A program made the position numbers and the translations under genes. A stretch of DNA of 64,000 nucleotides. It comes from Marinifilum_A sediminis (GTDB taxonomy: Bacteria; Bacteroidota; Bacteroidia; Bacteroidales; Marinifilaceae). Below the pieces are notes generated by a model, which saw only the letters and a list, made by a program, of their open reading frames with translations, did not search any database and was not told the DNA's origin. Where the stretch lies: the NCBI GenBank assembly GCA_947496465.1, contig CANMCX010000010.1, forward strand, positions 77,708 to 141,707, given 5' to 3'. Position 1 is the first letter of the stretch, and every line of letters starts with the position of its first letter. Positions 9,349-18,169 of this stretch are shown here, in pieces.

Positions 9349-10329
9349 TTATTTCTTTTTGAAGATTTTCAAATTTGGTTTCTTCGGTAATTTGATATTT
9401 AAAAATGATAGATAAGAAGAGGTGTATCTGTCAATTTTTTTATCGTAAACATCACCAATTGTAATCATTATTCCTGTTTCTTCCACATCTCCAAAATGAG
9501 TATTTACGGCAGTTCCGAAACATTTCATAGTTGGCGAAAGCCCCATGTATGCATTAATAAGTGGAGGAATATTTTCTCCGTTACTGCGTACGTTCTGCGA
9601 TAGCACTTTGTAGTTTTCATCAAATGTATCGAAGCAAAAATCTTTTGCCAATTGCTCTTCATCCATATCAGTTTGAAGAGGAGTTGTTGGTGTGGCAAGT
9701 TTATCAGGATCGTTGAACATTTTGTTCATGAAATAGAGAATGTGATTGCGCGCATCTCTATTGTAATCAGGATACATAGTAACCTTACCAAAGAAATATT
9801 TAATTTCGGGGTAATCAATAATTAATGCCCCCAGTCCATCCCAAAGGTTGTCCAAAGCATACAAGCTTTTTCTTCCTTTTTTAATCGATTGATAATCTGG
9901 CTGAACAAATGATCTTCCAAGTTCAATTGTATGGGGCAGGTAATTTTTCTTAAAATCATCCGAAAAATTAAATAATCTCGAGGTTGCCAAATAAGTTTCA
10001 CCTTTTTCATTAACAGGTGCGTTGTTGCATAAAATGTATCGGTATCCTCCCAAAATTTCTTTTGCCTTAGGATCCCAAACAATCAGTTGATGATATGGTT
10101 TTTCGTCAGTATCAAATTTGTCAACATCAATTTCTTTACCTGTGCCTCCTCCAGCTTTACGAAATGTTATTTCTCTTAATCGACCAACCTCTTTCATTAG
10201 ATTTGGAGAGTCGTGATGAGTAAAACAATAAATTTCATTAGACCCCTTGTTGGTCTTGCGTACAAATCTCTCTTCAGTCAACTCTTTTTCAAGTTCCTCT
10301 CTCGGTACAGGGGGTATGATTTCTTTCAT
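9349..10329 (-). CDS. glsB: Hemolysin/OlsB-like N-acyltransferase, probable GlsB (glycine lipid synthesis)
   Basis: The protein has 326 residues of the GNAT-type 'hemolysin'/OlsB family (FTHHDSPNLMKEVGRLREITFRKAGGGTG near 37-65; IVWDPKAKEILGGYRY; LPHTIELGRSFVQPDYQ near 135). In Bacteroides, GlsB N-acylates glycine with a 3-hydroxy fatty acid to give commendamide, and GlsA then adds a second acyl chain, making glycine lipids. The gene just upstream on the same strand is a GlsA-like O-acyltransferase 141 bases away, which supports this pairing. The assignment rests on family plus neighbourhood; an ornithine-lipid type product is the main alternative. Confidence 0.75.
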   Translation of the reverse strand: MKEIIPPVPREELEKELTEERFVRKTNKGSNEIYCFTHHDSPNLMKEVGRLREITFRKAGGGTGKEIDVDKFDTDEKPYHQLIVWDPKAKEILGGYRYILCNNAPVNEKGETYLATSRLFNFSDDFKKNYLPHTIELGRSFVQPDYQSIKKGRKSLYALDNLWDGLGALIIDYPEIKYFFGKVTMYPDYNRDARNHILYFMNKMFNDPDKLATPTTPLQTDMDEEQLAKDFCFDTFDENYKVLSQNVRSNGENIPPLINAYMGLSPTMKCFGTAVNTHFGDVEETGIMITIGDVYDKKIDRYTSSYLSFLNIKLPKKPNLKIFKKK

Positions 10330-10470
10330 CAGTAAATGGTGTTAAATTCTTAAAATAGAGGATGATATATTATTCGGTTCTCAGTTTGGTTAATCTGTCA
10401 AATGAAAATACTAAACAAATGGCTAATTAAAACAGAAATATGATTATATTTTTGATAAATGATAATTAGT

Positions 10471-11304
10471 TTACTGCTTTGCTAACTTATAGGTTTCTCT
10501 TTTCATTTTCTCTGCCCATTTATCATACGATAAGCTTTTATCAAAAGTTTGGTAAGCGATGGGTTTTCCGATTCTAACAGTAAAGGTTTTACCTCTTTGC
10601 TTGAATAATTCGTTTGGCAAATATAACATTTCCAAATTAGATTTTAAACCAAAGAATTTTCTCAGGTTTGCTAAATTGTAGAAAAAGTTAGAATTTCTGC
10701 CATCTATATGAATGGGTACAATGTCGCGTTTGTGTTTTTTCGATTTTGCGATAAAGCTTTTTTTCCAATCTAAATCTTCAATTTTTCCCTTTTGTTTTCT
10801 TGAGACAAGTCCTGCAGGAAAAGTCAGAATTGTAGCATCAGATTGATATGCATCTTCAAGCATTAGAGCTGCTTTTTTAGCTTGTCCTCCATGTTTGTTG
10901 ATTGGAATAAATATTTCAGATAAATTTTTGATATTCATTAAAATGTCATTTACTAAAAATTTAATTTTACTGAATTCTTTTCCAAAAATGCTAATAAGAA
11001 TGATTCCATCAGGTCCTCCTAAGGGATGATTAGATGCGAATAAATACCTGCCGTTTTTATCTAAATTTTCAAGCCCTTCAATTTTGAAAGTGATATCAAG
11101 TTCTTCCAAAACACTATCAGCAAATTCAATTCCTTGTTTTTGATAATTTCTTGAAAGGAAATCATTAATCTCATCTTGATGAAGAATTCTTTTCAGGTAT
11201 CGAATAATAAAGCCAGGAAGTAGTTTTGCCATTTTTTCACTTTTACTGGCAAATACTTTTTCTATATCTATTTTAGGATAATTATTTGAATTTTCGTTTT
11301 GCAT
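10471..11304 (-). CDS. glsA: 1-acyl-glycerol-3-phosphate acyltransferase family, probable GlsA
   Basis: The protein has 277 residues of the PlsC-like family. The catalytic motif appears as ASNHPLGGPDGI near residue 92: the His and Asp are separated by five residues rather than the four of the classical HX4D motif, a form I associate with this subfamily. The second motif is TFPAGLVSRKQKGKIEDLDWKKSF near 138. It lies directly upstream of the glsB-like gene, with the same orientation, so the pair probably makes N,O-diacylglycine (glycine) lipids of the envelope. A role in ordinary phosphatidic acid synthesis cannot be excluded from sequence. Confidence 0.75.
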   Translation of the reverse strand: MQNENSNNYPKIDIEKVFASKSEKMAKLLPGFIIRYLKRILHQDEINDFLSRNYQKQGIEFADSVLEELDITFKIEGLENLDKNGRYLFASNHPLGGPDGIILISIFGKEFSKIKFLVNDILMNIKNLSEIFIPINKHGGQAKKAALMLEDAYQSDATILTFPAGLVSRKQKGKIEDLDWKKSFIAKSKKHKRDIVPIHIDGRNSNFFYNLANLRKFFGLKSNLEMLYLPNELFKQRGKTFTVRIGKPIAYQTFDKSLSYDKWAEKMKRETYKLAKQ

Positions 11305-11444
11305 AAAAATCGATGGTCATATTATTTGGAGAGCAAATATCGCAAAAAACTTGGTTTGTTGTTCTAAATTTTAGGGCATAATCAAACTTATTGAGGAATA
11401 ATTACTTGTGTGTGTAAAGAAAAGTTATCAACAATAACAGAAAA

Positions 11445-11489
11445 GTGGGGTGAAGTGGTTGAAAGTGGGTAATTTTTTCTCTAATTTTA
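11445..11489 (+). promoter_or_regulatory. dcw promoter with three MraZ-type operator repeats
   Basis: Three GTGGnn hexamers lie at 11445-11450 (gtgggg), 11455-11460 (gtggtt) and 11465-11470 (gtgggt), exactly 10 bases apart. This is the arrangement bound by MraZ rings in other bacteria (TGGGN boxes with 5-base spacers). A TTG at 11459-11461 and TAATTTTA at 11482-11489, with a 20-base spacer, fit a Bacteroidota promoter, so the repeats would overlap its -33 part. MraZ is encoded 23 bases downstream, so the cluster is probably autoregulated. Confidence 0.7.
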
Positions 11490-11511
11490 CAAATGTAAAT
11501 TGATTTTTTTA

Positions 11512-11973
11512 ATGGTAACATTTATAGGCGATTATCAATGTAGATTGGACGCGAAAGGTCGGGTTTTATTGCCTTCTGCGTTTCGGAAACTTCTAAATGG
11601 AGATTCTGAAAGTCGTTGTGTGCTTAGAAAAAACTTATACGAAAAATGTCTCGATTTATACCCATTGCAAGAATGGGAACGGCAAACTGAGATGGTAAGA
11701 GCCAGATTAAATCCGTTCAATAAAAAGCATGCGGGATTTATGCGAGAATTTTTTAGAGGAACTGCCGAAGTTCAAATTGATGGGAATGGAAGAATTTTAT
11801 TGCCTAAGAAATTTTTCGATTTTGCTTGCTTTGATAAGGACATTACATTGGCAGGACAGGATGGGAAAATCGAAATTTGGGATTCTAAAACCTACGAAGA
11901 ATCTGCTTGGAGTCAGGATGGGTTTAGTGATTTGGCTGATGAGATTTTAGGAGGAGATATAAAGCCTGAATAA
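11512..11973 (+). CDS. mraZ: Transcriptional regulator MraZ
   Basis: The protein has 153 residues from the ATG at 11512 (MVTFIGDYQCRLDAKGRVLLPSAFR). An upstream ATG at 11500 adds four residues and is not favoured. Two SpoVT/AbrB-like halves are visible, each with a DAKGR/DGNGR-(I/V)LLP motif (residues ~13-24 and ~87-98). MraZ forms an octameric or dodecameric ring and binds repeats in its own promoter; such repeats are present upstream. It is the first gene of the dcw cluster. Confidence 0.95.
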   Translation: MVTFIGDYQCRLDAKGRVLLPSAFRKLLNGDSESRCVLRKNLYEKCLDLYPLQEWERQTEMVRARLNPFNKKHAGFMREFFRGTAEVQIDGNGRILLPKKFFDFACFDKDITLAGQDGKIEIWDSKTYEESAWSQDGFSDLADEILGGDIKPE

Positions 11974-12041
11974 TTGTTGGTTTTGTTAGAAGGGTGTTGT
12001 TCCTTTGCGGGCTTAATTCAATTGCATTTAAAAGATTTATA

Positions 12042-12947
12042 ATGAGTGAATATCATATACCAGTTTTGTTAGGAGAAAGCATCGAAGGATTAAATATTAA
12101 TCCTGAAGGTGTGTATGTAGATTTAACCTTTGGAGGTGGAGGTCATTCGCGTGAGATTCTGAAGCATTTGACTACTGGAAAATTAATTGGATTTGATCAG
12201 GATGAGGATGCAGAAGCCAATGTTCCGGATGACGATCGATTTATTTTTGTACGTCACAATTTCAGGTATTTTAAAAATTTTCTAAAATATCTTGGGTACG
12301 AAAAAATTGATGGAATATTAGCGGATTTGGGCGTTTCCTCACATGAGTTTGATGTTGCTGAACGTGGGTTTTCATTTCGATTTGATGGTGATCTGGATAT
12401 GAGGATGAATCAAAGTTCAGAATTTACTGCAGCAGATATCCTTAATGATTACGATGTTGAAGATCTTTTTAAGATTTTTAAAATGTATGGAGAGGTTAAA
12501 AATCCAGGAAAACTAGTAAGACTGATTGAAAATTATCGAAAGGAAAATTCTTTTAAAACTATACAGCAATTTAAAGAAGTAATAGCTCCTTGTACACCGA
12601 AATTTAAAGATCACAAATATCTGGCTCAGGTGTTTCAGGCTTTAAGAATTGAGGTTAACAAAGAAATGGATGTGCTGAAAGAAATGTTAATGCAGTGTGC
12701 TGATGTTTTAAAGCCTGAGGGTCGTTTAGTTGTGATCACCTATCATTCACTGGAAGATCGTTTGGTGAAAAATTACATTCGCGATGGGAAATTTGAAGGT
12801 GGAGCTGATAAAGACTTCTTTGGTAACGTTCAAACTCCACTTTTAAGTGTGAATCGAAAAGTGATTTTACCAAATGAGGAAGAGATTGAATTGAACGGAA
12901 GAGCACGTAGTGCAAAGTTAAGAATAGCTAAACCTAATTTGAAATAA
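12042..12947 (+). CDS. rsmH: 16S rRNA (cytosine-1402-N4)-methyltransferase
   Basis: The protein has 301 residues from the ATG at 12042 (MSEYHIPVLLGESIEGL); the frame continues upstream to 11994 without conserved residues. The SAM-binding region (YVDLTFGGGGHSREIL, near 25-40), DGILADLGVSSHEFDVAERGFSFRFDGDLDMRMN (near 90-125) and the C-terminal LVVITYHSLEDRLVKNYIRDGKFEGG are all typical of RsmH/MraW. It methylates N4 of C1402 in 16S rRNA. It is the second gene of the cluster, as usual. Confidence 0.97.
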   Translation: MSEYHIPVLLGESIEGLNINPEGVYVDLTFGGGGHSREILKHLTTGKLIGFDQDEDAEANVPDDDRFIFVRHNFRYFKNFLKYLGYEKIDGILADLGVSSHEFDVAERGFSFRFDGDLDMRMNQSSEFTAADILNDYDVEDLFKIFKMYGEVKNPGKLVRLIENYRKENSFKTIQQFKEVIAPCTPKFKDHKYLAQVFQALRIEVNKEMDVLKEMLMQCADVLKPEGRLVVITYHSLEDRLVKNYIRDGKFEGGADKDFFGNVQTPLLSVNRKVILPNEEEIELNGRARSAKLRIAKPNLK

Positions 12948-12949
12948 GA

Positions 12950-13330
12950 ATGTTTAGGTTCAAAAAGAAATATAACGATTTTGTAACTCCTAATCAGGAA
13001 CAGAAAGAAATTTCGAGTAGTTCGTTTAAGGATTTTATCGATGGGAGTTTTCTTACAAAAACGGCAGTTGTACAACAATTGCCCTTTGTGTTATTTCTTG
13101 TTGGATTAGGAATTTTTTATATCAGTAACAGATACAATTCTGAGAAGGTTTATCGAGATATGATTAGGCTTGAAAAAGAGTTGAAAGACCTAAGATTTGA
13201 ATCCATTACAACAGCTTCGGATTTGATGTACATGAGTAAACAGTCGGAGGTAGTAAAAAGAGTGAAACGAGATGGCTTGGATTTGATTGAATCAACGGAG
13301 CCGCCAATAAAAATATATTTAGAGAAGTAG
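12950..13330 (+). CDS. ftsL: FtsL-like division protein
   Basis: The protein has 126 residues with a cytosolic N terminus (~1-42), one membrane segment near 45-62 (LPFVLFLVGLGIFYIS), and a short periplasmic part with a coiled-coil-like stretch (KVYRDMIRLEKELKDLRFES). Size, topology and position between rsmH and the PBP gene identify FtsL, the bitopic protein that joins FtsB/FtsQ to activate FtsWI. Sequence conservation of FtsL is low, so position carries much of the call. Its stop codon overlaps the GTG start of the next gene by one base. Confidence 0.85.
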   Translation: MFRFKKKYNDFVTPNQEQKEISSSSFKDFIDGSFLTKTAVVQQLPFVLFLVGLGIFYISNRYNSEKVYRDMIRLEKELKDLRFESITTASDLMYMSKQSEVVKRVKRDGLDLIESTEPPIKIYLEK

Positions 13331-15447
13331 TGCCGATAAAAAAAGATATCATATGGCGAGTTGGTCTAATCTACACAACAGTAATGCTGGTTGCAGCATT
13401 GGTAGTTGGTAGAGTTGTGTACTTGCAATTGTTCGAAGGAGACAAGTGGCGTAGTAAAGCCCAGACGATTTCGCAACGAGATGTGATTGTACATGCAAAT
13501 CGTGGAGATATTTGTGCTGATGATGGACGATTATTAGCTAGCTCGTTGCCTTACTTTCAAATTAGAATGGACTTTCGTGCTTCAGGTTTAACCGATAAGG
13601 TATTTAAATCTAAAGTTGACTCTCTTGCATTGTGTTTGTCTCGATTTTTTAAGGATAAATCGGCAAGTGAGTACCGAAGAAAATTATGGAAGGCTAAATA
13701 CAAGACCAAATCGAACCGTTATATTTTAATTAACCGACGAAAAGTTAATTACAATGAACTTAAAGTACTTAAAACTTTTCCTCTGTTTCGATTGGGGAAA
13801 AATAAGGGTGGATTGATTTGTGAACAGGAAAATAAAAGAATCCAACCGCATAAAAATTTAGCAACAAGAACTATTGGATATCTTAATAAAGAAGCTAATA
13901 ATAAGCGAATTGGTAAGGTTGGAATGGAAGGCGCTTTTGAAAGTGAACTAAAAGGTGTTGATGGGATTAGTGTGATGCAAAAAATGTCTGGGCGTTGGTT
14001 ACCGGTAAATATGGTTGAACCAAAAGATGGAAATGATTTGATTACAACGATAGATGTCAATTATCAGGATGTTGCCGAATCTGCTTTGCATCAGCAATTG
14101 ATTAAATACAATGCTGATCATGGTTCTGCTATATTAATGGAAGTTAAAACAGGTGCAATAAAAGCAATTGCTAATTTAGGATACGATCCAGAAAAACAAG
14201 CTTATCGCGAAAGGTATAATTATGCAATTGGTGAAGCTACGGAACCTGGTTCTACTTTTAAATTGGCATCGATGATGGCTTTGTTAGAGGATGGTTATAT
14301 CGGACCAATGGATTCCATAGATACGGGTAATGGAGTATATCGTTTTTACAATGCTAAAATGAGAGATTCTCATCATGGAGGATATGGTAAAATAACCGTG
14401 CAGGAAGCTTTTGAGAAATCTTCGAATGTGGGAATTTCAAGATTAGTTGATGAGCATTACAAGAATAAGCCACGATCATTTATTAATAGATTGTATGAGT
14501 TTAGATTGAATGTACCATTGGATTTAAATATTAAAGGAGAAGGAAAACCAAAAATTAAATATCCCGATGATCCAACATGGTCAGGAATTTCACTTCCGTG
14601 GATGTCGATAGGATATGCCGTGGAACAAACGCCGCTTCAAACCTTAACGTTTTATAATGCTATCGCAAATAATGGTAGAATGATGAAACCAAAATTTGTA
14701 GAAGAGATCAAGTACCATGGAGAAGTGATTAAAAAGTTTGATGATGAGGTTTTAGCATCGAAAATTTGTTCTGGACAAACATTAGACATTGTGCAAAGCA
14801 TGCTGAAAGGGGTTGTTTTAAGAGGAACAGCCAGAAATCTTAGAAATTCAAGTTATTCCATTGCGGGAAAAACTGGTACGGCTCAAATTGCGGATAAAAA
14901 TAAAGGATACGGAAAGAAAGTGTATCAAGCTTCTTTTGTTGGATACTTTCCAGCTGATGATCCAATGTATTCTTGTGTTGTTGTGATAAATCGTCCTAAT
15001 AAGACCAAAGGGTTTTATGGAAATCAAGTAGCAGGTCCGGTATTTAAAACCATTGCCGATAAAGTTTATGCAATGAGTTATTCAATGCATCCGGTTAAAG
15101 AAGAAGTTGAAGAAGATGGTCCTTTGGTACCAGTATCATTAAACGGGAATAAAGAAGATTTGGATTTGGTTTTTGAAGGTTTAGATATTGAAGTAACGAA
15201 TAAAGATATACAATCGGAGTGGGTGATGACTTCCCGCAAAGATTCAGTAATTGAATACAAATACAGAAGAGTGAAGAATGCATTGGTTCCTAATGTAAAA
15301 GGAATGGGAGTGCAAGATGCATTGTATATTTTAGAGAATGCAGGTTTAAAAGTAAATGTGAAAGGTGTTGGAGCTGTTTCGAAACAATCACTTCGACCTG
15401 GATCTTACTTTAGAAGGGGAGATAGAATAACAATAGATTTATCTTAA
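13330..15447 (+). CDS. ftsI: Class B penicillin-binding protein with PASTA domain (FtsI/SpoVD type)
   Basis: The protein has 705 residues with a GTG start overlapping the ftsL stop codon. It has a membrane anchor near 10-30, a dimerisation domain (~50-225) and a transpeptidase domain with S308-T-F-K, S364-S-N and K514-T-G motifs. A C-terminal PASTA-like domain (ALVPNVKGMGVQDALYILENAGLKVNVKG) ends the protein; E. coli FtsI lacks this. The enzyme cross-links septal peptidoglycan together with FtsW, which is encoded in the same cluster. Confidence 0.95.
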   Translation: MPIKKDIIWRVGLIYTTVMLVAALVVGRVVYLQLFEGDKWRSKAQTISQRDVIVHANRGDICADDGRLLASSLPYFQIRMDFRASGLTDKVFKSKVDSLALCLSRFFKDKSASEYRRKLWKAKYKTKSNRYILINRRKVNYNELKVLKTFPLFRLGKNKGGLICEQENKRIQPHKNLATRTIGYLNKEANNKRIGKVGMEGAFESELKGVDGISVMQKMSGRWLPVNMVEPKDGNDLITTIDVNYQDVAESALHQQLIKYNADHGSAILMEVKTGAIKAIANLGYDPEKQAYRERYNYAIGEATEPGSTFKLASMMALLEDGYIGPMDSIDTGNGVYRFYNAKMRDSHHGGYGKITVQEAFEKSSNVGISRLVDEHYKNKPRSFINRLYEFRLNVPLDLNIKGEGKPKIKYPDDPTWSGISLPWMSIGYAVEQTPLQTLTFYNAIANNGRMMKPKFVEEIKYHGEVIKKFDDEVLASKICSGQTLDIVQSMLKGVVLRGTARNLRNSSYSIAGKTGTAQIADKNKGYGKKVYQASFVGYFPADDPMYSCVVVINRPNKTKGFYGNQVAGPVFKTIADKVYAMSYSMHPVKEEVEEDGPLVPVSLNGNKEDLDLVFEGLDIEVTNKDIQSEWVMTSRKDSVIEYKYRRVKNALVPNVKGMGVQDALYILENAGLKVNVKGVGAVSKQSLRPGSYFRRGDRITIDLS

Positions 15448-15450
15448 AGG

Positions 15451-16908
15451 ATGAGTATGAATTTAGACGGACTTTTTGATTCAATAAAGATACAAAGCCT
15501 TAAAGGAAATAGAAATGTGGAGGTGAATAACCTACATTTTGATTCCAGAAAGGTTCAGAAAGGTGATTTGTTTGTGGCATGTCGTGGTACAATTAGCGAT
15601 GGGCACAAATATATTGAGGCTGTGGAGAAACAAGGAGCAAATGTAATAGTTTGCGAAGAATTGCCACAGGTTAGTAATGCGGAAACTACATACATTTTGG
15701 TTGAAGATTCATTGGCAACTCTTTCTCAATTGGCACACAATTATTATGGGAAGCCAACTGAGAATATTCAATTGGTAGGTGTAACCGGAACCAACGGTAA
15801 AACTACAATTGCAACTTTGCTTTACAAGTTATTTAAGAACTTGGGATATAAAGTAGGGCTGCTGTCAACGGTTTGTAATTATGTAGATGATAAAGTAATT
15901 CCATCGACTCATACAACACCAGATCCATTGCAGTTAAATGCATTGTTGGCACAAATGGTTGAGGAAGGATGTGAATATTGCTTTATGGAAGTAAGTTCGC
16001 ATGCTATAGATCAAAAGAGAATTGGTGCACTTGATTTTAAGGGTGGAATATTTACAAATATCACTCACGACCATTTAGATTATCACAAAACATTTGATAA
16101 TTACCTAAAAGTAAAAAAGACATTCTTCGATCAATTGGGTAAGAAATCATTTGCGATAACCAATGCAGATGATAAAAATGGTAAATTGATGTTACAGAAT
16201 ACGAAGGCTCATAAATTTTTGTATTCTACCAGATCATTTGCAGATTTTCGTTGTAGAATTCTTGAGAAGCATTTTACAGGCATGCTGTTGGAAATTGATG
16301 ATGTTGAAATTTGGACCAATTTTATTGGTGATTTCAATGCTCACAATTTATTATCGGTATATGGTGCTGCTCGTTTGTTGAACCAATCGAAAGAAGAAGT
16401 TTTAACAGCCATTAGCGAATTAAAATCAGTAGATGGAAGATTCGAAAGCATAATATCACCGGAAGGAGTTATGGCAATAGTTGATTATGCTCACACACCG
16501 GATGCTTTGAAAAATGTTCTAGAATCGATAGATGTATTGAGAACCAGAAACGAGCAGGTTATTACTGTAGTTGGTGCTGGAGGCGATCGAGACAAGACGA
16601 AGCGACCCTTAATGGCAAAAATTAGTGCTGAATTGAGCGATAAGGTAATACTTACATCTGATAATCCACGTTCGGAAGAACCGGATAAGATAATTTCGGA
16701 TATGAAAGAAGGTGTAGATGCGAGCAACCAGAGAAAGGTGTTAGCAATTACCGATCGCAAGGAGGCTATTCGAACCGCATGTATGTTGGCACAAAAAAAT
16801 GATATCATTTTGGTTGCCGGAAAAGGTCATGAAGATTATCAGGAGATAAAAGGAATTAAGCATCATTTTGATGATAAAGAAGTAATACGAGAAATTTTTA
16901 AGCTGTAG
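15451..16908 (+). CDS. murE: UDP-MurNAc-L-Ala-D-Glu ligase (MurE)
   Basis: The protein has 485 residues, normal for MurE. The ATP loop GVTGTNGKTTIATLLYKLF (near 109) and the HTTPDPL, EVSSHAIDQKRIG and DYAHTPDALKNVLESI motifs are present. The C-terminal DNPRSEEPDKIISDM motif is typical of enzymes that add meso-diaminopimelate (the DNPR box), so the peptidoglycan is probably of the DAP type. It lies three bases after the PBP gene. No murF gene occurs between murE and mraY. Confidence 0.97.
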   Translation: MSMNLDGLFDSIKIQSLKGNRNVEVNNLHFDSRKVQKGDLFVACRGTISDGHKYIEAVEKQGANVIVCEELPQVSNAETTYILVEDSLATLSQLAHNYYGKPTENIQLVGVTGTNGKTTIATLLYKLFKNLGYKVGLLSTVCNYVDDKVIPSTHTTPDPLQLNALLAQMVEEGCEYCFMEVSSHAIDQKRIGALDFKGGIFTNITHDHLDYHKTFDNYLKVKKTFFDQLGKKSFAITNADDKNGKLMLQNTKAHKFLYSTRSFADFRCRILEKHFTGMLLEIDDVEIWTNFIGDFNAHNLLSVYGAARLLNQSKEEVLTAISELKSVDGRFESIISPEGVMAIVDYAHTPDALKNVLESIDVLRTRNEQVITVVGAGGDRDKTKRPLMAKISAELSDKVILTSDNPRSEEPDKIISDMKEGVDASNQRKVLAITDRKEAIRTACMLAQKNDIILVAGKGHEDYQEIKGIKHHFDDKEVIREIFKL

Positions 16909-16910
16909 CT

Positions 16911-18164
16911 ATGTTTTATTATTTATTTAGGTATTTAAATCAATTAGATTTTCCAGGAGCGGGAATGTTCGATTACATTTCATTTCGTGCCGCATTGGCA
17001 ATAATGATGTCTTTGTTCATTGCTACCGTTTTTGGTAAAAAAATCATTCAGCTTCTTCAGAAGCAACAAATTGGCGAAATTGTTCGCGACTTAGGATTAG
17101 CGGGTCAGCTTGAGAAAAAAGGAACTCCTACTATGGGAGGACTTATTATTATCATTTCTATTTTAATTCCTGTATTGCTTTTTGCAAAATTGGATAACAC
17201 CTATATCATTTTAATGATTATCACAACGGTTTGGTTGGGGTTAATCGGATTTATTGATGATTATATAAAAGTATTTAAAAAAGATAAGGCAGGATTAAAA
17301 GGAAGATTTAAGGTTGCCGGTCAAATAGGCTTAGGACTAATTGTTGGATTAACTCTTTTCTTAAGTGATGATGTTGTTGTAAGAGAGAGAGCTGAGATTG
17401 ATGAAATTGGGATTCAAACAGAATTGGTTGATGAAGGTTTTTCTTCGGAGCAACCAGGTGCAACTCGTTTGACTACCGATGTTAAGTCAACGAAAACAAC
17501 CATTCCATTCTTTAAAAATAATGAATTTGATTATGAATCATTAGTAAGTTTTGCTGGAGAATATGCTCCTGTGTTGGCTTGGTTGGTGTTCATTATTATT
17601 ACAATTTTTATTGTTACTGCGGTTTCTAATGGAGCTAATATTACTGATGGATTAGATGGCTTAGCAACAGGATCGTCTGCAATTATTGGTGCAACTCTTG
17701 GAATATTGGCTTACGTATCAGGTCACGTTGTTTATGCTGATTATCTGAATATCATGTACATTCCAAATTCTGGTGAATTGGTAGTATTTATTGCTGCGTT
17801 TATAGGTTCTACCATTGGATTTATGTGGTACAACTCTTATCCGGCACAAGTGTTCATGGGAGATACAGGAAGTTTATCATTAGGTGGAATTATTGCTGTT
17901 TTTGCCATTATTATTCATAAGGAATTGTTGATTCCAATTTTGTGCGGAATCTTCCTGGTTGAGAATATTTCGGTTATGATGCAGGTTTCATGGTTTAAAT
18001 ATACTCGTAAGAAATACGGAGAAGGTAGAAGAATATTTAAAATGGCACCATTACATCATCACTATCAAATGAAAGGATATCCAGAACCAAAAATTGTTAC
18101 TCGTTTTTGGATTATTGGAATTTTTCTTGCCGTGATAACAATAGTAACACTTAAAATTAGATAA
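16911..18164 (+). CDS. mraY: Phospho-MurNAc-pentapeptide transferase MraY
   Basis: The protein has 417 residues, a multi-pass membrane enzyme that makes lipid I from UDP-MurNAc-pentapeptide and undecaprenyl phosphate. Key motifs are GTPTMGG (near 74), the Asp-rich FIDDYIKVFKKDKAGLKGRFK (near 115), NITDGLDGLA (near 243), FMGDTGSLSLGG and the MAPLHHHYQMKG loop near the C terminus. It is about 55 residues longer than E. coli MraY because of an insertion near 150-215 that is rich in charged and Thr/Ser residues and lies between two membrane segments. It is the sixth gene of the cluster. Confidence 0.97.
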   Translation: MFYYLFRYLNQLDFPGAGMFDYISFRAALAIMMSLFIATVFGKKIIQLLQKQQIGEIVRDLGLAGQLEKKGTPTMGGLIIIISILIPVLLFAKLDNTYIILMIITTVWLGLIGFIDDYIKVFKKDKAGLKGRFKVAGQIGLGLIVGLTLFLSDDVVVRERAEIDEIGIQTELVDEGFSSEQPGATRLTTDVKSTKTTIPFFKNNEFDYESLVSFAGEYAPVLAWLVFIIITIFIVTAVSNGANITDGLDGLATGSSAIIGATLGILAYVSGHVVYADYLNIMYIPNSGELVVFIAAFIGSTIGFMWYNSYPAQVFMGDTGSLSLGGIIAVFAIIIHKELLIPILCGIFLVENISVMMQVSWFKYTRKKYGEGRRIFKMAPLHHHYQMKGYPEPKIVTRFWIIGIFLAVITIVTLKIR

Positions 18165-18169
18165 GTCAT

